Part shown: positions 42,816 to 52,068 of the stretch, in pieces | Layout: every line of letters begins with the position of its first letter | How positions within the stretch are numbered: the first letter of the stretch is position 1 | NCBI GenBank assembly: GCA_965371805.1 | Contig: CBDUZW010000010.1 | Coordinates: 1 to 64,000 of the forward strand | Reading direction: 5' to 3' | Origin: JAOZTV01 sp965371805 | GTDB taxonomy: Bacteria > Acidobacteriota > Aminicenantia > UBA2199 | DNA length: 64,000 nt | Translations under genes and position numbers: made by a program | The notes under the pieces: generated by a model | Database searches by the model: none | What the model saw: only the letters and a program-made list of their open reading frames with translations | Told to the model about the DNA's origin: nothing

Positions 42816-44453
42816 TTATTTGTTTTTTACTAAAACTCTGGAAAACAAGGTATTTGGTAGAGTTTTGGAGAATTCTTTTAATGAATTCGATAAATTTTTA
42901 AGTTCATTTGCTTCTATAGCATAAAATGATATAGTATCCAAAGGAGAAATAACGCTTTCTTTAATCTTCCATTGACCTACAAGGATCCAGCTGGTGGGAA
43001 CACCACCATATAGATTTAACAAGGCATCATTAACTATTGCTATCTTGGCTTTAAATGAATTTCCAAGTTTTTCTATCTCTTTTGTATTTAATTTATTTTT
43101 TAGAAGAAGATCTGCTGGTTCTTTGCTGCTTAAACCAAGAATATCAAGACATTTGATATCTGTTAAAAAATTTATTCCACCAATGTCATTTAGAAGAATG
43201 CTTTCGCCTCTATAGTACTTGTCAACAAATTTACCCAACATATATTGATTAGAGTATGTATTTGATGAAGCCATTGGCGTCTTGTATAATATTTTTGTGC
43301 CTCTTTCCGATAAAGGCAATAATATAAGAAATATCAAAAAAAACAGAATGACTTTTTCAATTCTGTTTTTTTTTATGTTTTGATACAATTCCGGGAGAGG
43401 CATAAAAAGAATAGAGATAAGTCCAATAACCAATAAATATGAATCGTATCTTATCTGGTAATTTATACTTAAAAAAAATCCTGTTTTTGCAAATAAAAGA
43501 TGTATGGTTGTAACAATAATAAATATATACCCGGCTAGAGTATATCTGCTGAATATTCTTTTATATGTTTTTATAACAATTAAAAGGAGGAAAACAACCA
43601 CTATCAATAAAACGAGAATATGAATATTATAAATGACCTGCCTTAAACCATTATAAAGAAATAATATTATACTTTTAATTGAAAATGGGTCAAATGTTCT
43701 TCCCTTGAGCAGAATAGAATTAGGAATAAAATACCATCCTTTAGATATTGATATTATTCCATATATTATTACTGGTAATATTCCTGAGAGTAATAGCAAT
43801 AGAGAATTTAAAAATTTTTTTTTTATAAACAAAAAAAGAAAGATAGCCCCAACTAGAAACAGACCCTCATATCTGGTGCTTACTAATAGGAATGCTGTTA
43901 TATATATATGGGGTTTTGTTATCATAAATCTATCAGTATTTTTTGCCTCAATAGAATTTAAAACTCCAAATATTAAAATTAAACTAAACAATATTTGAAG
44001 TATATGTTCTAATCCGGTAAGAACGAGGTAGGGCAGTGGGATAAAAAAGATAAATAAAAGAAGAATTAATGTTTTTGAAATTTGTGAAAAGCCTCTGTCT
44101 TCAAAATAATAAGATAGTATTGCTATCAGGCTTGAAGCCAAAAAAAGATTCAATATAAATGGAGTAAATTCACTAACTCCAAATACAAAAAATAAAAATG
44201 ACAACAATAAGGTCCAGAGAGGAGAAGATGAGGAAGGTGTGAAATTATGTTTTGTAACCCCAAAAACCCCATCCTCTGAAAAATGTTTGGCTATTGCCAT
44301 ATGAATGTACGAGTCATCTAGAGTATATATTAGATGCCCATCATTGAGATTCATTGATGAGTTTAAAGGGATAAAAATTGCTATCCATAAAACAGTAATA
44401 GCTATAAACAAGGGAAGTCTTTGATAACTGGTTGCTATAAGGTTGTTTTTCAC
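42816..44453 (-). CDS. GT-C-like polytopic membrane protein
   Basis: 545 residues, starting at GTG 44453, which overlaps the helicase stop (GTGA). About 10-11 membrane helices. The first external loop reads YTLDDSYIHMAIAKHFSEDGVFGVT, followed by FTPSSSSPLWTLLLSF, the DD...H and P-rich pattern of bacterial GT-C sugar transferases. A soluble C-terminal region begins at about 395. It would use a lipid-linked sugar donor at the periplasmic face. It is the last gene of the operon that begins at 50911, although its function looks unrelated to the RNA genes before it. Confidence 0.65.
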   Translation of the reverse strand: MKNNLIATSYQRLPLFIAITVLWIAIFIPLNSSMNLNDGHLIYTLDDSYIHMAIAKHFSEDGVFGVTKHNFTPSSSSPLWTLLLSFLFFVFGVSEFTPFILNLFLASSLIAILSYYFEDRGFSQISKTLILLLFIFFIPLPYLVLTGLEHILQILFSLILIFGVLNSIEAKNTDRFMITKPHIYITAFLLVSTRYEGLFLVGAIFLFLFIKKKFLNSLLLLLSGILPVIIYGIISISKGWYFIPNSILLKGRTFDPFSIKSIILFLYNGLRQVIYNIHILVLLIVVVFLLLIVIKTYKRIFSRYTLAGYIFIIVTTIHLLFAKTGFFLSINYQIRYDSYLLVIGLISILFMPLPELYQNIKKNRIEKVILFFLIFLILLPLSERGTKILYKTPMASSNTYSNQYMLGKFVDKYYRGESILLNDIGGINFLTDIKCLDILGLSSKEPADLLLKNKLNTKEIEKLGNSFKAKIAIVNDALLNLYGGVPTSWILVGQWKIKESVISPLDTISFYAIEANELKNLSNSLKEFSKTLPNTLFSRVLVKNK

Positions 44454-46450
44454 AATATTTCTTCTTCACTTTCGGTTTTTAGTGTATTAATAACGTTTTT
44501 TAGCTGGTTTTCTGCATCGATTACATCGTGGTTTATTAAGGCTATTGCTGTTTCTAGATTCCCCTTAACCATATCTGAAACGGGTGTCCTGAGCAATTCT
44601 CGCATAACTTGAATACCCATTCTATAATACCGGATTAATTCACCCTCATCTATTTTTATCATGGAGATAATTTCATCAAAAGGTTTTTCTCTCATCCATT
44701 CAGAGAGGGGAATAGAGAGATCAAAGAAACATCTTTTAGAAAGATTTATAATGCCGTATGAATTTTCTAAATTATGAATATTATTGATAATCCCAGTTGT
44801 ATGAAATCGTATGTTTTTGAAACTCTCTGGTAATCTAGGCATTTTGGCACCTGGTTTTGGTTCATAGACTATTGACAGGGCCAGTGTTGCCATTTCTTTA
44901 TAATCCAGTGTTTCAAGAACACCGGCTTCAAATAATTCAGATAGTATCAACCCGTATCCATGAACTTTTTTTGCAAATTCACCTTTAGGTGAAAGCTTTC
45001 CATCAATTATATATTTGAGTTTTTTTAGTATTTTCAGTCTTGAATTAATTTGTTCATATTGTATAGATGTTTTTTTTTTTGTTTGAAAATAATGAAATGA
45101 AAGTTTGTAAATATATAATAGTTTATCCCCATGTGTTTCAAAAAGGTTTAGAATTGTAGAATATGTTGCATTAAATCTGCTGATTACAGGTTCAGGCTCT
45201 CCTGTATTTAAATGCATTAACTCTTCAAACTTTATATTAAACGGATTGACAAAACTGTAAACATAACCTCTCTCGTCAATTCCTCTTCTTCCTGCCCGGC
45301 CTGCCATTTGTGAAAAATCCCTGATCTTAATTAATTTTATAAACCTGTCATATCTTTTTTTTAAATCATCAATAATGACTGTACGAGCCGGCATATTTAT
45401 TCCAAGAGCAAATGTCTCAGTTGTAAATATAATTCTCACCATTTTTTTTGAAAACAACTGTTCAATAACTTCTTTCTGCATTGGCCGTAATCCTGCGTGG
45501 TGATAGGCGATGCCATTTTTTATTAATTCTCTCAAACTTAAAGTTCTGTCTAAGCCGGAGATACCAAATTTTTCACAGAGTTCATCAAAGTATTTTAAAG
45601 CTTTTTTTGAATCCTCATCATTCTTAAAAAAATTAATAACGCTATTAGATTTAGCAAGTTCTTCAGTTCGTTTTCTGCTGAAAGTAAAGTATATAGCTGG
45701 AGTACGGTCTCTCTTTTTAAGAGATCTAAGTAGTTTTGCTGTTTTTGAATAAGAGTTGTTAAACTCACCTTTTAGGAGGTTATGATCTTCTTTGCTTAAG
45801 TATTTATCTTTTTTCCAATAACCGTATTTTTTTAGTTTATTTATATCGCTTGAAATTTTTCCACAGCAATTATAATAATAGCTTAAAGGTATTGGTCGTT
45901 TTGTCTCTACTATCACCTCAACTGATTTTGAGTGAATTGAGCGAATCCACTCTGCAAATTCATTAATATTTGGTATTGTTGCTGATAATCCAATAAAATT
46001 AAAATGTTTCGGCATAAAAATGAGTGATTCTTCCCATACGGTTCCTCGATCAACATCATCAAGATAATGTATCTCATCAAATATGATCCAGGAATATCCA
46101 TTAAAACTATCTTCGTTTTCCAGAATTCTATTCTTAAATATTTCAGTTGTCATTATTAATAATGGCGCATGGGGATCTATTGATACGTCTCCGGTAATGA
46201 TCCCAACCATATCCTGGAATACAGTCTGGAATTCTCTGTATTTTTGATTAGAAAGGGCTTTAATTGGGGCTGTGTAGATAACTCGCTTGCCTTCTTTCAA
46301 ACATTGCTCGATTGCATATTCAGCAATAATAGTTTTACCGGCTCCTGTAGGAGCGGATACAAGGACAGATTTATTGTTTTTTATAGCTTCAATAGCTTTT
46401 TTTTGAAATTTATCCAGTTTAAACCCGTGAAATTTTCTGTCTTTGTCCAA
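44450..46450 (-). CDS. Ski2/Mtr4-like DExH RNA helicase
   Basis: 666 residues. Helicase motifs in order: Q-like FKLDKFQKKAIEAI, motif I SAPTGAGKT, Ia TAPIKALSNQKY, II FDEIHY (DExH), III SATIPN, V TETFALGINMPA, VI QMAGRAGRRG. The C-terminal 250 residues contain the winged-helix and ratchet regions of Ski2-like enzymes. Bacterial relatives (HelY-type) are thought to remodel RNA. The start is TTG 46450, with AAGGA seven bases upstream; no ATG occurs near it. It sits between rlmN and a GT-C gene, overlapping the latter by four bases. Confidence 0.88.
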   Translation of the reverse strand: MDKDRKFHGFKLDKFQKKAIEAIKNNKSVLVSAPTGAGKTIIAEYAIEQCLKEGKRVIYTAPIKALSNQKYREFQTVFQDMVGIITGDVSIDPHAPLLIMTTEIFKNRILENEDSFNGYSWIIFDEIHYLDDVDRGTVWEESLIFMPKHFNFIGLSATIPNINEFAEWIRSIHSKSVEVIVETKRPIPLSYYYNCCGKISSDINKLKKYGYWKKDKYLSKEDHNLLKGEFNNSYSKTAKLLRSLKKRDRTPAIYFTFSRKRTEELAKSNSVINFFKNDEDSKKALKYFDELCEKFGISGLDRTLSLRELIKNGIAYHHAGLRPMQKEVIEQLFSKKMVRIIFTTETFALGINMPARTVIIDDLKKRYDRFIKLIKIRDFSQMAGRAGRRGIDERGYVYSFVNPFNIKFEELMHLNTGEPEPVISRFNATYSTILNLFETHGDKLLYIYKLSFHYFQTKKKTSIQYEQINSRLKILKKLKYIIDGKLSPKGEFAKKVHGYGLILSELFEAGVLETLDYKEMATLALSIVYEPKPGAKMPRLPESFKNIRFHTTGIINNIHNLENSYGIINLSKRCFFDLSIPLSEWMREKPFDEIISMIKIDEGELIRYYRMGIQVMRELLRTPVSDMVKGNLETAIALINHDVIDAENQLKNVINTLKTESEEEIL

Positions 46451-46470
46451 TTTATATTCCTATTTAATAC

Positions 46471-47490
46471 TTATTTATTATCTGCGCTAAGTTGACCACA
46501 TGCAGAATTAATTTCTCTTCCTTTTGACCATCTAACCATCACAGTATAACCTCTTTTAAACAAGGTGTCACTAAATTTTTCTACTTTTCTCTTTTCAGGT
46601 GATTTGAATTTTATACTTTCATTTTCATTATATGGAATAATGTTAATCTTGCAGGAAATTTTTGATAAAAGCTTTCCTAACTCTATGGCGTCATCTTGTG
46701 AATCATTAACTCCCTTTATTATTACATATTCAAAAGTAATTCGGAATTTTCTTTTATTGGTCTTAAAATAATTTAAGATTGGTTTAAGTGGCTCTTTTTT
46801 TGAGATAGGCATTAATTTTTCTCTTTTCATCTGATTTGGACTGTTAAGAGAAAAACTGATTTTAATCTTAGGAAAGTCTTTCTCCAGCTGCTTAATTTTC
46901 TCTAAAAATCCCGAAGTTGAAATTGTGATATTTCTTTGTCCGATATTAAGCCCATTTTCATTTGTAATAGTTGATAGTGCCTTCTTTAAGTTATTATAAT
47001 TCAAAAGAGGCTCGCCCATGCCCATAAAAACAAGGTTTAGCTTTCTTTTATAGTCCCCCAGTTCTCTTTTTAAAAGTATGATTTGAGATAATATCTCACC
47101 GGATGTTAAATCTCTAAAAAAACCCATTTTCCCGGTTGCACAAAAAGCACATTTTAAAGGACATCCGACCTGAGAAGAAATACAGAACGTATAATGATCG
47201 CTTTCCTTAATTAATACAGATTCAATTAGTAAATTATCTTTTAACCGGATCAAAAATTTTTTTGTTCCAGAACTGTCTGATTCAACTTTTTCAATTGCAT
47301 CCAGATTTGTGTCAAAAATATTTTGTATAGTTTCAATGTTTTTTTTACTTATGTTTGACCAATTGTTTATTTCCGGTTCAATCTTATTATATAACCATCC
47401 AAAAATCTGATCAGCGACAAATGGTTTTATTCCTAACTCTTTCATCTCTTCAGTTAGTTCCTGTAAATTATAATTGTAAATGTAATTCAT
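46471..47490 (-). CDS. rlmN: Dual-specificity 23S rRNA A2503/tRNA A37 methyltransferase
   Basis: 339-residue radical SAM enzyme that makes m2A in rRNA and some tRNAs. The cluster-binding cysteines are Cys110, Cys114 and Cys117 (GCPLKCAFC). LVFMGMGEPLLNYNNL and SFSLNSPN bind SAM. The catalytic Cys in SACGQL near the C-terminus completes the RlmN pattern and separates it from Cfr-like resistance enzymes only loosely; length and context favour RlmN. ATG 47490 lies four bases after the rnhA stop, so the two genes are co-transcribed. Confidence 0.93.
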   Translation of the reverse strand: MNYIYNYNLQELTEEMKELGIKPFVADQIFGWLYNKIEPEINNWSNISKKNIETIQNIFDTNLDAIEKVESDSSGTKKFLIRLKDNLLIESVLIKESDHYTFCISSQVGCPLKCAFCATGKMGFFRDLTSGEILSQIILLKRELGDYKRKLNLVFMGMGEPLLNYNNLKKALSTITNENGLNIGQRNITISTSGFLEKIKQLEKDFPKIKISFSLNSPNQMKREKLMPISKKEPLKPILNYFKTNKRKFRITFEYVIIKGVNDSQDDAIELGKLLSKISCKINIIPYNENESIKFKSPEKRKVEKFSDTLFKRGYTVMVRWSKGREINSACGQLSADNK

Positions 47491-47494
47491 GTTT

Positions 47495-48202
47495 TTAATT
47501 TTTCACCTTTTTTTCATATGCAGAGTCAATTTGTAAATCTGTACTTACTGCTGCATTGCTTGCAAGTTCATCACATTTTTCATTTCCTGGATTATTTGCA
47601 TGCCCCTTGACCCAATTCATTTTTACCTTATGCTTGTCGTAAATATTTAAAAAACGTTCCCAGAGATCAATGTTATCGGCAAAATCATTTTTATTTCTTT
47701 TCCATCCATTTGCTTTCCACTTTTTCGCCCAACCTTTATTGATTGAATTTACCACATAGGCTGAGTCACTATAAATATTTACAACACTTTCTTTTATTAT
47801 TGCTTCCAAGCCAATTATGCAGGCAAGGAGTTCCATTCTATTATTTGTTGTTAATCTATAACCACCGGATATTTCTTTTTTTTTGCTTTTAGATAATAAT
47901 AAGATGCCATAGCCTCCAGGACCTGGATTGTTTTTGCATGCGCCATCAGTATATATTATTATACTATTATCAGATGGTTTTTCAACTTCAGTATTAATCT
48001 CTTGTTCTTTTGTCTTAACTGATTTTTTTTTTTTTGAATCGACAGTTTTTGGAAGGGACATCCAGTTTTCAGCTTCCAGAAGAGATGTGAAGCTTTTATA
48101 TATTGGTTTACTAAAGCTGTAAACCTGAGCCTTTGTTTCTTCCCAGTTTAGATATATTCCTGGTTTTCTTCCTTGAAAAACTGCATAATATTTTTTTGCC
48201 AT
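47495..48202 (-). CDS. rnhA: Ribonuclease HI with N-terminal hybrid-binding domain
   Basis: 235 residues. Residues 1-50 (KKYYAVFQGRKPGIYLNWEETKAQVYSF...) form the RNase H1 N-terminal (caulimovirus VP-type) domain that binds RNA/DNA hybrids. Residues 78-225 are the nuclease with the DEDD set: Asp in IIYTDGAC, Glu in MELLACI, Asp in YSDSAY and Asp in CDELASNA. It removes RNA from hybrids. The gene starts 7 bases after putP and is followed by rlmN and the helicase: three nucleic-acid genes in a row. Confidence 0.95.
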   Translation of the reverse strand: MAKKYYAVFQGRKPGIYLNWEETKAQVYSFSKPIYKSFTSLLEAENWMSLPKTVDSKKKKSVKTKEQEINTEVEKPSDNSIIIYTDGACKNNPGPGGYGILLLSKSKKKEISGGYRLTTNNRMELLACIIGLEAIIKESVVNIYSDSAYVVNSINKGWAKKWKANGWKRNKNDFADNIDLWERFLNIYDKHKVKMNWVKGHANNPGNEKCDELASNAAVSTDLQIDSAYEKKVKN

Positions 48203-48209
48203 TTGAGAT

Positions 48210-49667
48210 TTATACCCTTTCTCTTCTATTTTGAGTCAATAGACTCACTGTGATTACAGCAAATAAGGCAAATACAAATGCTATAAATCTGACTGAGATA
48301 AAATTATCCAATACAGTTATTTCAGACCAGATAATTGTCGTTACGGTACCCGTTATCATTCCTGCCAATACACCTTCCTGTGTTGTTTTTTTCCATTTTA
48401 ATAATAATAAGAGAGCAGGACCGAATGATGCGCCGAGTCCTGACCAGGCATAGGAGACAAGGGAAAATATCAGTTTTTTTGAAGTAATGGCAAGTATAAA
48501 TCCGAATACGCCTATTATGACAGTTACAATTCTACTTAAATTCAATAGTTTTTTAACAGAGACATCTTTTTTTAAGGCCTTATGATAGAAATCCTCTACA
48601 ACAGTTGATGTAATGACTAGAATTTGACTGTCAGCAGTTGACATCATTGCTGCAACTGCTCCGGAAATAAAAATACCAGCTACCCAGCTTGGAAGTAGTT
48701 TTGTCGCAAGGAAGGGCATCAAAAATTCCGGATCTGTAAACAGCTCTCTACCATAAAGACTTAAACCAACAAGTCCTATTGCAAATGCACCTGTAAAGGC
48801 TGGGATTGCCCAGGTTATTGCAATTCTTCTACTTATTTTTATTTCATCTGCTGACCTTATTGCCATAAATCGTGTTAGAAGATGAGGTTGCCCGAGATAT
48901 CCTAACCCCCAGCTTAATCCACTAATAATCACAGCTAATAATGCCCAGCCTGTCTTACCACCGGTAACAGACATAAAATCACTATTTGCAATTTTATATC
49001 CTTCATTTGCTTTTTGTAATGCAACAGATATAGTAGTTCCTTGATCTGCAAGCTCAATCATACCTGCAATTGGTAAAATCACAAGAGTTGCAATCATGAT
49101 AATTCCCTGTATAAGGTCTGTCCATGCAACTGCAGAAAAACCGCCCATCATTGTATAAAAAATGATAACAACAGCTCCAATTAATGCACCAATTAGCGGA
49201 TCAATTCCAAAGGTTACCTTTAATACTTTTCCTGCACCACTAAATTGTGCTGCAAGATAAAAAGTAAAGAAAAAAATAATGATTATCATTGAAACTATTG
49301 GAATAGCCTTGCTCTTTCCACCGGTTTTTTCAAGGAAAAAATTAGGCAGAGTTATTGATTTATACTTTTCTGTCTGTACTCTCAAGTCTTTTGCAATAAT
49401 ATACCATGATAGAATTATTCCGCCTACACAACCAATGGCAGTCCATATTTCAATAAGTCCTATTGTTAATGCTAATCCCGGCAATCCTAATAATAACCAT
49501 GCAGATTCCCCTGATGCTCTCTCTGAAAAAGCAACAACCCATGGGTTTAATTTTCTTCCGGCAATAAGATAGTCTTCATGGCTCTTGTTCATCTTATATG
49601 TCAGAAATCCTGCAGTGAGGACACCAATTAAGTAAACCACAAAACCTAAAAAAGTATAATTGATCAT
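48210..49667 (-). CDS. putP: Sodium:solute symporter, PutP-like
   Basis: 485 residues with 12-13 membrane helices. The sequence DYLIAGRKLNPWVVAFSERASGESAWLLLGLPG near the N-terminus is characteristic of PutP, the sodium/proline symporter; FSAVAWTDLIQGIIM and AAMMSTADSQILVITS match later conserved helices. Proline is the likely substrate, although the wider SSS family moves many solutes. GAGGATG precedes the ATG. It lies 14 bases after the M49-like gene and 7 before rnhA. Confidence 0.88.
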   Translation of the reverse strand: MINYTFLGFVVYLIGVLTAGFLTYKMNKSHEDYLIAGRKLNPWVVAFSERASGESAWLLLGLPGLALTIGLIEIWTAIGCVGGIILSWYIIAKDLRVQTEKYKSITLPNFFLEKTGGKSKAIPIVSMIIIIFFFTFYLAAQFSGAGKVLKVTFGIDPLIGALIGAVVIIFYTMMGGFSAVAWTDLIQGIIMIATLVILPIAGMIELADQGTTISVALQKANEGYKIANSDFMSVTGGKTGWALLAVIISGLSWGLGYLGQPHLLTRFMAIRSADEIKISRRIAITWAIPAFTGAFAIGLVGLSLYGRELFTDPEFLMPFLATKLLPSWVAGIFISGAVAAMMSTADSQILVITSTVVEDFYHKALKKDVSVKKLLNLSRIVTVIIGVFGFILAITSKKLIFSLVSYAWSGLGASFGPALLLLLKWKKTTQEGVLAGMITGTVTTIIWSEITVLDNFISVRFIAFVFALFAVITVSLLTQNRRERV

Positions 49668-49681
49668 TTCATCCTCGAATT

Positions 49682-50911
49682 TTATTTGGGAATTATATTG
49701 AATGTGCTATTGCTTACATAATTAGTTTTAAACGATTGTTCCTTTATCTTTATAAAATAACCGGTTCCTGGATCTACTTTACCTTTTTTATAATCCCCTA
49801 CTTTCCAATGATATACACCTGTGGAAGGATTTAGGTTTTTAGCAATTGTCCCTATTTTAGCTTTCCCCTTCCATAGAGTTATTTTTACATAATTTGAAAT
49901 TCCATCAGTTGTCCATTTAATGTTCTGATTTTCTCCAAGAGTCCAATTTTCATTTCCATTTGGAGTGATTATTTTAATATTCTTTTTAGTTTTTTCTACT
50001 TTGTCTCCAGAAAATTTCTCGATGAATTCATTGATTTTTGTTAGTGACTCAGTCGCCTTTATTTCGAAATTCATTGTTTTCTTTAATAATTTATTGGCTG
50101 TTTTTTCAAGTTCAAGCATATCTATTGAAATCTTATCTGTGAGCATATTATATGAAATGCCTCCTTTTTTTTTGAAAAATTTTAATTGAATTGAGCTAAT
50201 GCTTTTCTGTTCTTTCGAACCTTTTTTGTTTTGATAAAGTATATGTGCAATATGTGCTTTATAAATATTATTTTTTTCCTCTTTTGTAATTATCTTTTTT
50301 AAAACAAGTTTATTTGTAATATCAAGTGCTGACATATCTGCTCTGATTTCTTCAATTAAGTTGAAATTGTTTACAAGAATTTCATCAACAGAAACGGATT
50401 CTCCTGAACTATTATTAATAATTGAAGGCCCTGAAAAATGAGACAAGTGATGCAAAAGTAGTTTTAGATAAAAAGAATTTGAACTGGTCTGACTTATAAT
50501 ATTTGAGTCATTTTGAATGTTTTTTTGTAGTATTTGTAAGAGTTTTTCTTTGAAAAAATTCTCAATTACATTTTTAAATAAAATGATTTTAAAAGCAGAT
50601 TTGTCGTCATTCATTATTTTTTGTGAGATTATGTAAAATGGGTGTGTGTTTGTAATTGATTTTAAGTCTGATATGATTAAGGGTAACTTGTCTAGTCTAT
50701 ATACTGGTTTGTCCTTTTTGAGTATTTCTTTATAAAGAGGTTTTACTCTTTTCATTTCTTCCCAGTTTATTATATAGGAATATTCAATGCCCTCTGTAGA
50801 AATAATTTTTTCTATTTTAGTATTACTTTTAAGTCCCTTGTCTTTTTCTGCAGTCAATGGTGTATTAAGATTCAATACGATTAATACTAAAAAAGCAAGA
50901 ATATATCTCAT
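49682..50911 (-). CDS. Exported M49-like protein lacking the catalytic Glu, with Kre9/KNH-like domain
   Basis: 409 residues with a signal peptide (to about 21). Residues 80-320 follow the pattern of the C-terminal half of bacterial dipeptidyl-peptidase-III-like (M49) proteins: a His-rich helix then LIEEIRADMSALD (187-192 EEIRAD), and later a beta-hairpin like the one carrying their substrate strand. M49 proteins have HExxxH or HELSH; here the motif is HHLSH (154-158), so the zinc-binding His and Glu remain but the catalytic Glu is His155. Residues 320-409 (PNGNENWTLGENQNIKWT, YHWKVGDY) resemble the Kre9/KNH Ig-like domain. It is probably a non-catalytic binding protein. AAGGAG precedes the ATG. 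First gene of a six-gene run. Confidence 0.6.
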   Translation of the reverse strand: MRYILAFLVLIVLNLNTPLTAEKDKGLKSNTKIEKIISTEGIEYSYIINWEEMKRVKPLYKEILKKDKPVYRLDKLPLIISDLKSITNTHPFYIISQKIMNDDKSAFKIILFKNVIENFFKEKLLQILQKNIQNDSNIISQTSSNSFYLKLLLHHLSHFSGPSIINNSSGESVSVDEILVNNFNLIEEIRADMSALDITNKLVLKKIITKEEKNNIYKAHIAHILYQNKKGSKEQKSISSIQLKFFKKKGGISYNMLTDKISIDMLELEKTANKLLKKTMNFEIKATESLTKINEFIEKFSGDKVEKTKKNIKIITPNGNENWTLGENQNIKWTTDGISNYVKITLWKGKAKIGTIAKNLNPSTGVYHWKVGDYKKGKVDPGTGYFIKIKEQSFKTNYVSNSTFNIIPK

Positions 50912-50978
50912 TAATGCACTCCTTATTAATAAAAATTTATGTTAAATTATATCTTATTACATTCTTAATAACAATTAA

Positions 50979-51184
50979 ACCCTAAATTTTTAATCAAAAC
51001 CTACTGCAATACTCAATATGACCATTCTAACTTCATAAACCTCAATCATCTTCATTTAACTTTGTTGGTCTCCGCTTTGCTCCGGCTCAAAATAGTGAAA
51101 CTATTATTCATTCGATTTAATCCCTTTGCTTGTTATAACGACCACCTAGAGCATTTAGTGACAATTTTGATAAAAAATTAGGGT
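50979..51184. repeat. MITE-like block with 21-base imperfect inverted ends
   Basis: The left end (50979-50999) begins ACCCTAAATTTTTAATC and the right end (51165-51184) ends TAAAAAATTAGGGT. They are complementary except for one substitution and one gap. Inside is a GC-richer stretch (CCGCTTTGCTCCGGCTC) and a small perfect hairpin AATAGT-GAA-ACTATT. No clear target duplication was seen. It may be a non-autonomous mobile element; other copies would confirm this. Confidence 0.4.
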
Positions 51185-51221
51185 AAATGTTTTAAAACTA
51201 AATAAAAAAAAGCCAAAAGGG

Positions 51222-51250
51222 TTGAAAAACTTTTTTAAAATATTTATACT
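51222..51250 (+). promoter_or_regulatory. Sigma-70 promoter for the phosphoesterase operon
   Basis: TTGAAA (51222-51227) and TATACT (51245-51250) are separated by exactly 17 bases. Transcription would start near 51257, about 65 bases before the ATG at 51322. It would drive the phosphoesterase, GAF-like protein and transglycosylase together. Confidence 0.6.
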
Positions 51251-51321
51251 TGGATATGGGAATTTAAAAAAGAATATGTTAAAATGTTCCTATTTATATA
51301 AAATGGAAGAAAAGGAAGTGT

Positions 51322-52059
51322 ATGAGATATTTGGTAATTAGTGACATTCATAGTAATTTAGAATCATTTGAAAAGCTGCTTAATTTAAAAAAAGTAAAAG
51401 AGGTTGATAAAATTTTATTTTTGGGTGATTTAGTTGGCTATGGAGCAAATCCAAATGAAGTCATAGATCTTTTTTTAAGTTTAAAAAACACTTTTCTAAT
51501 TAGGGGAAATCATGATAAGGTTGTTGCTGGAATTGAATCATCTTCCTTATTTAACCCGGTTGCAGCATTTTCAGCTGAATGGAGTAAAAGCCAAATTTCA
51601 AAAAAGAACCTCGAGTTCTTAAGAAACTTAGAGATAGGGCCAAAGATTGTTGATCATTTTTCTACAATTTGTCATGGATCAACCTTTGATGAAGACTATT
51701 ATGTGTTCTCAATATTCGAAGCATCTGAATCAATGAAAAACATGAGTACTTCTGTTGGTTTTTTTGGACATACACATTTTCCAGTTATGTACTTGTTAAG
51801 AAATAATAAAATTGATACAGTCCCATTTACTAAAGAAACAAAGATCAAGCTTGACCCAAATACAAAGTATTTAATAAATCCTGGCTCTATAGGGCAACCT
51901 AGAGATAAGGACCCACGTCCTAGCTTCATAATTTTTGATTCAAATAAAAGGGAACTTTTATTTCAGAGATTTTCATACAGCATTAAGAAAACTCAAAAAA
52001 AAATAAGGGATGCAGGGTTACCGGACGTTCTTGCTGCACGCCTTGAATCCGGAATTTAA
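51322..52059 (+). CDS. YfcE-type metallophosphoesterase
   Basis: 245 residues. Calcineurin-like phosphoesterase motifs: VISDIHSNLESFEKLL, ILFLGDLVGYGANP, IRGNHDKV, CHGST, GFFGHTHFPVM and YLINPGSIGQPRD, the full set of metal ligands. The NPGS(I/V)GQPRD tail marks the YfcE/MJ0936-like cytoplasmic group, phosphodiesterases with undefined natural substrates. AAGGAAG precedes the ATG. It is followed after 9 bases by a GAF-like protein and then a transglycosylase, so it may act in envelope control. Confidence 0.85.
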   Translation: MRYLVISDIHSNLESFEKLLNLKKVKEVDKILFLGDLVGYGANPNEVIDLFLSLKNTFLIRGNHDKVVAGIESSSLFNPVAAFSAEWSKSQISKKNLEFLRNLEIGPKIVDHFSTICHGSTFDEDYYVFSIFEASESMKNMSTSVGFFGHTHFPVMYLLRNNKIDTVPFTKETKIKLDPNTKYLINPGSIGQPRDKDPRPSFIIFDSNKRELLFQRFSYSIKKTQKKIRDAGLPDVLAARLESGI

Positions 52060-52068
52060 AGGAGGCAT

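Larger units (their letters stand above)
50912..51321. other. 410-base intergenic region between divergent genes
   Basis: It holds a 206-base block bounded by imperfect inverted repeats (50979-51184), a good sigma-70 promoter for the phosphoesterase gene (51222-51250) and AAGGAAG before that gene. The block is less AT-rich than its surroundings. No reading frame in it looks coding. Confidence 0.6.

Noticed and set aside
42799..42828. Hairpin AACAAA...TTTGTT plus T-run between converging genes
   Set aside because: Only six A/T-rich pairs with a 14-base loop; too weak to call as a terminator.
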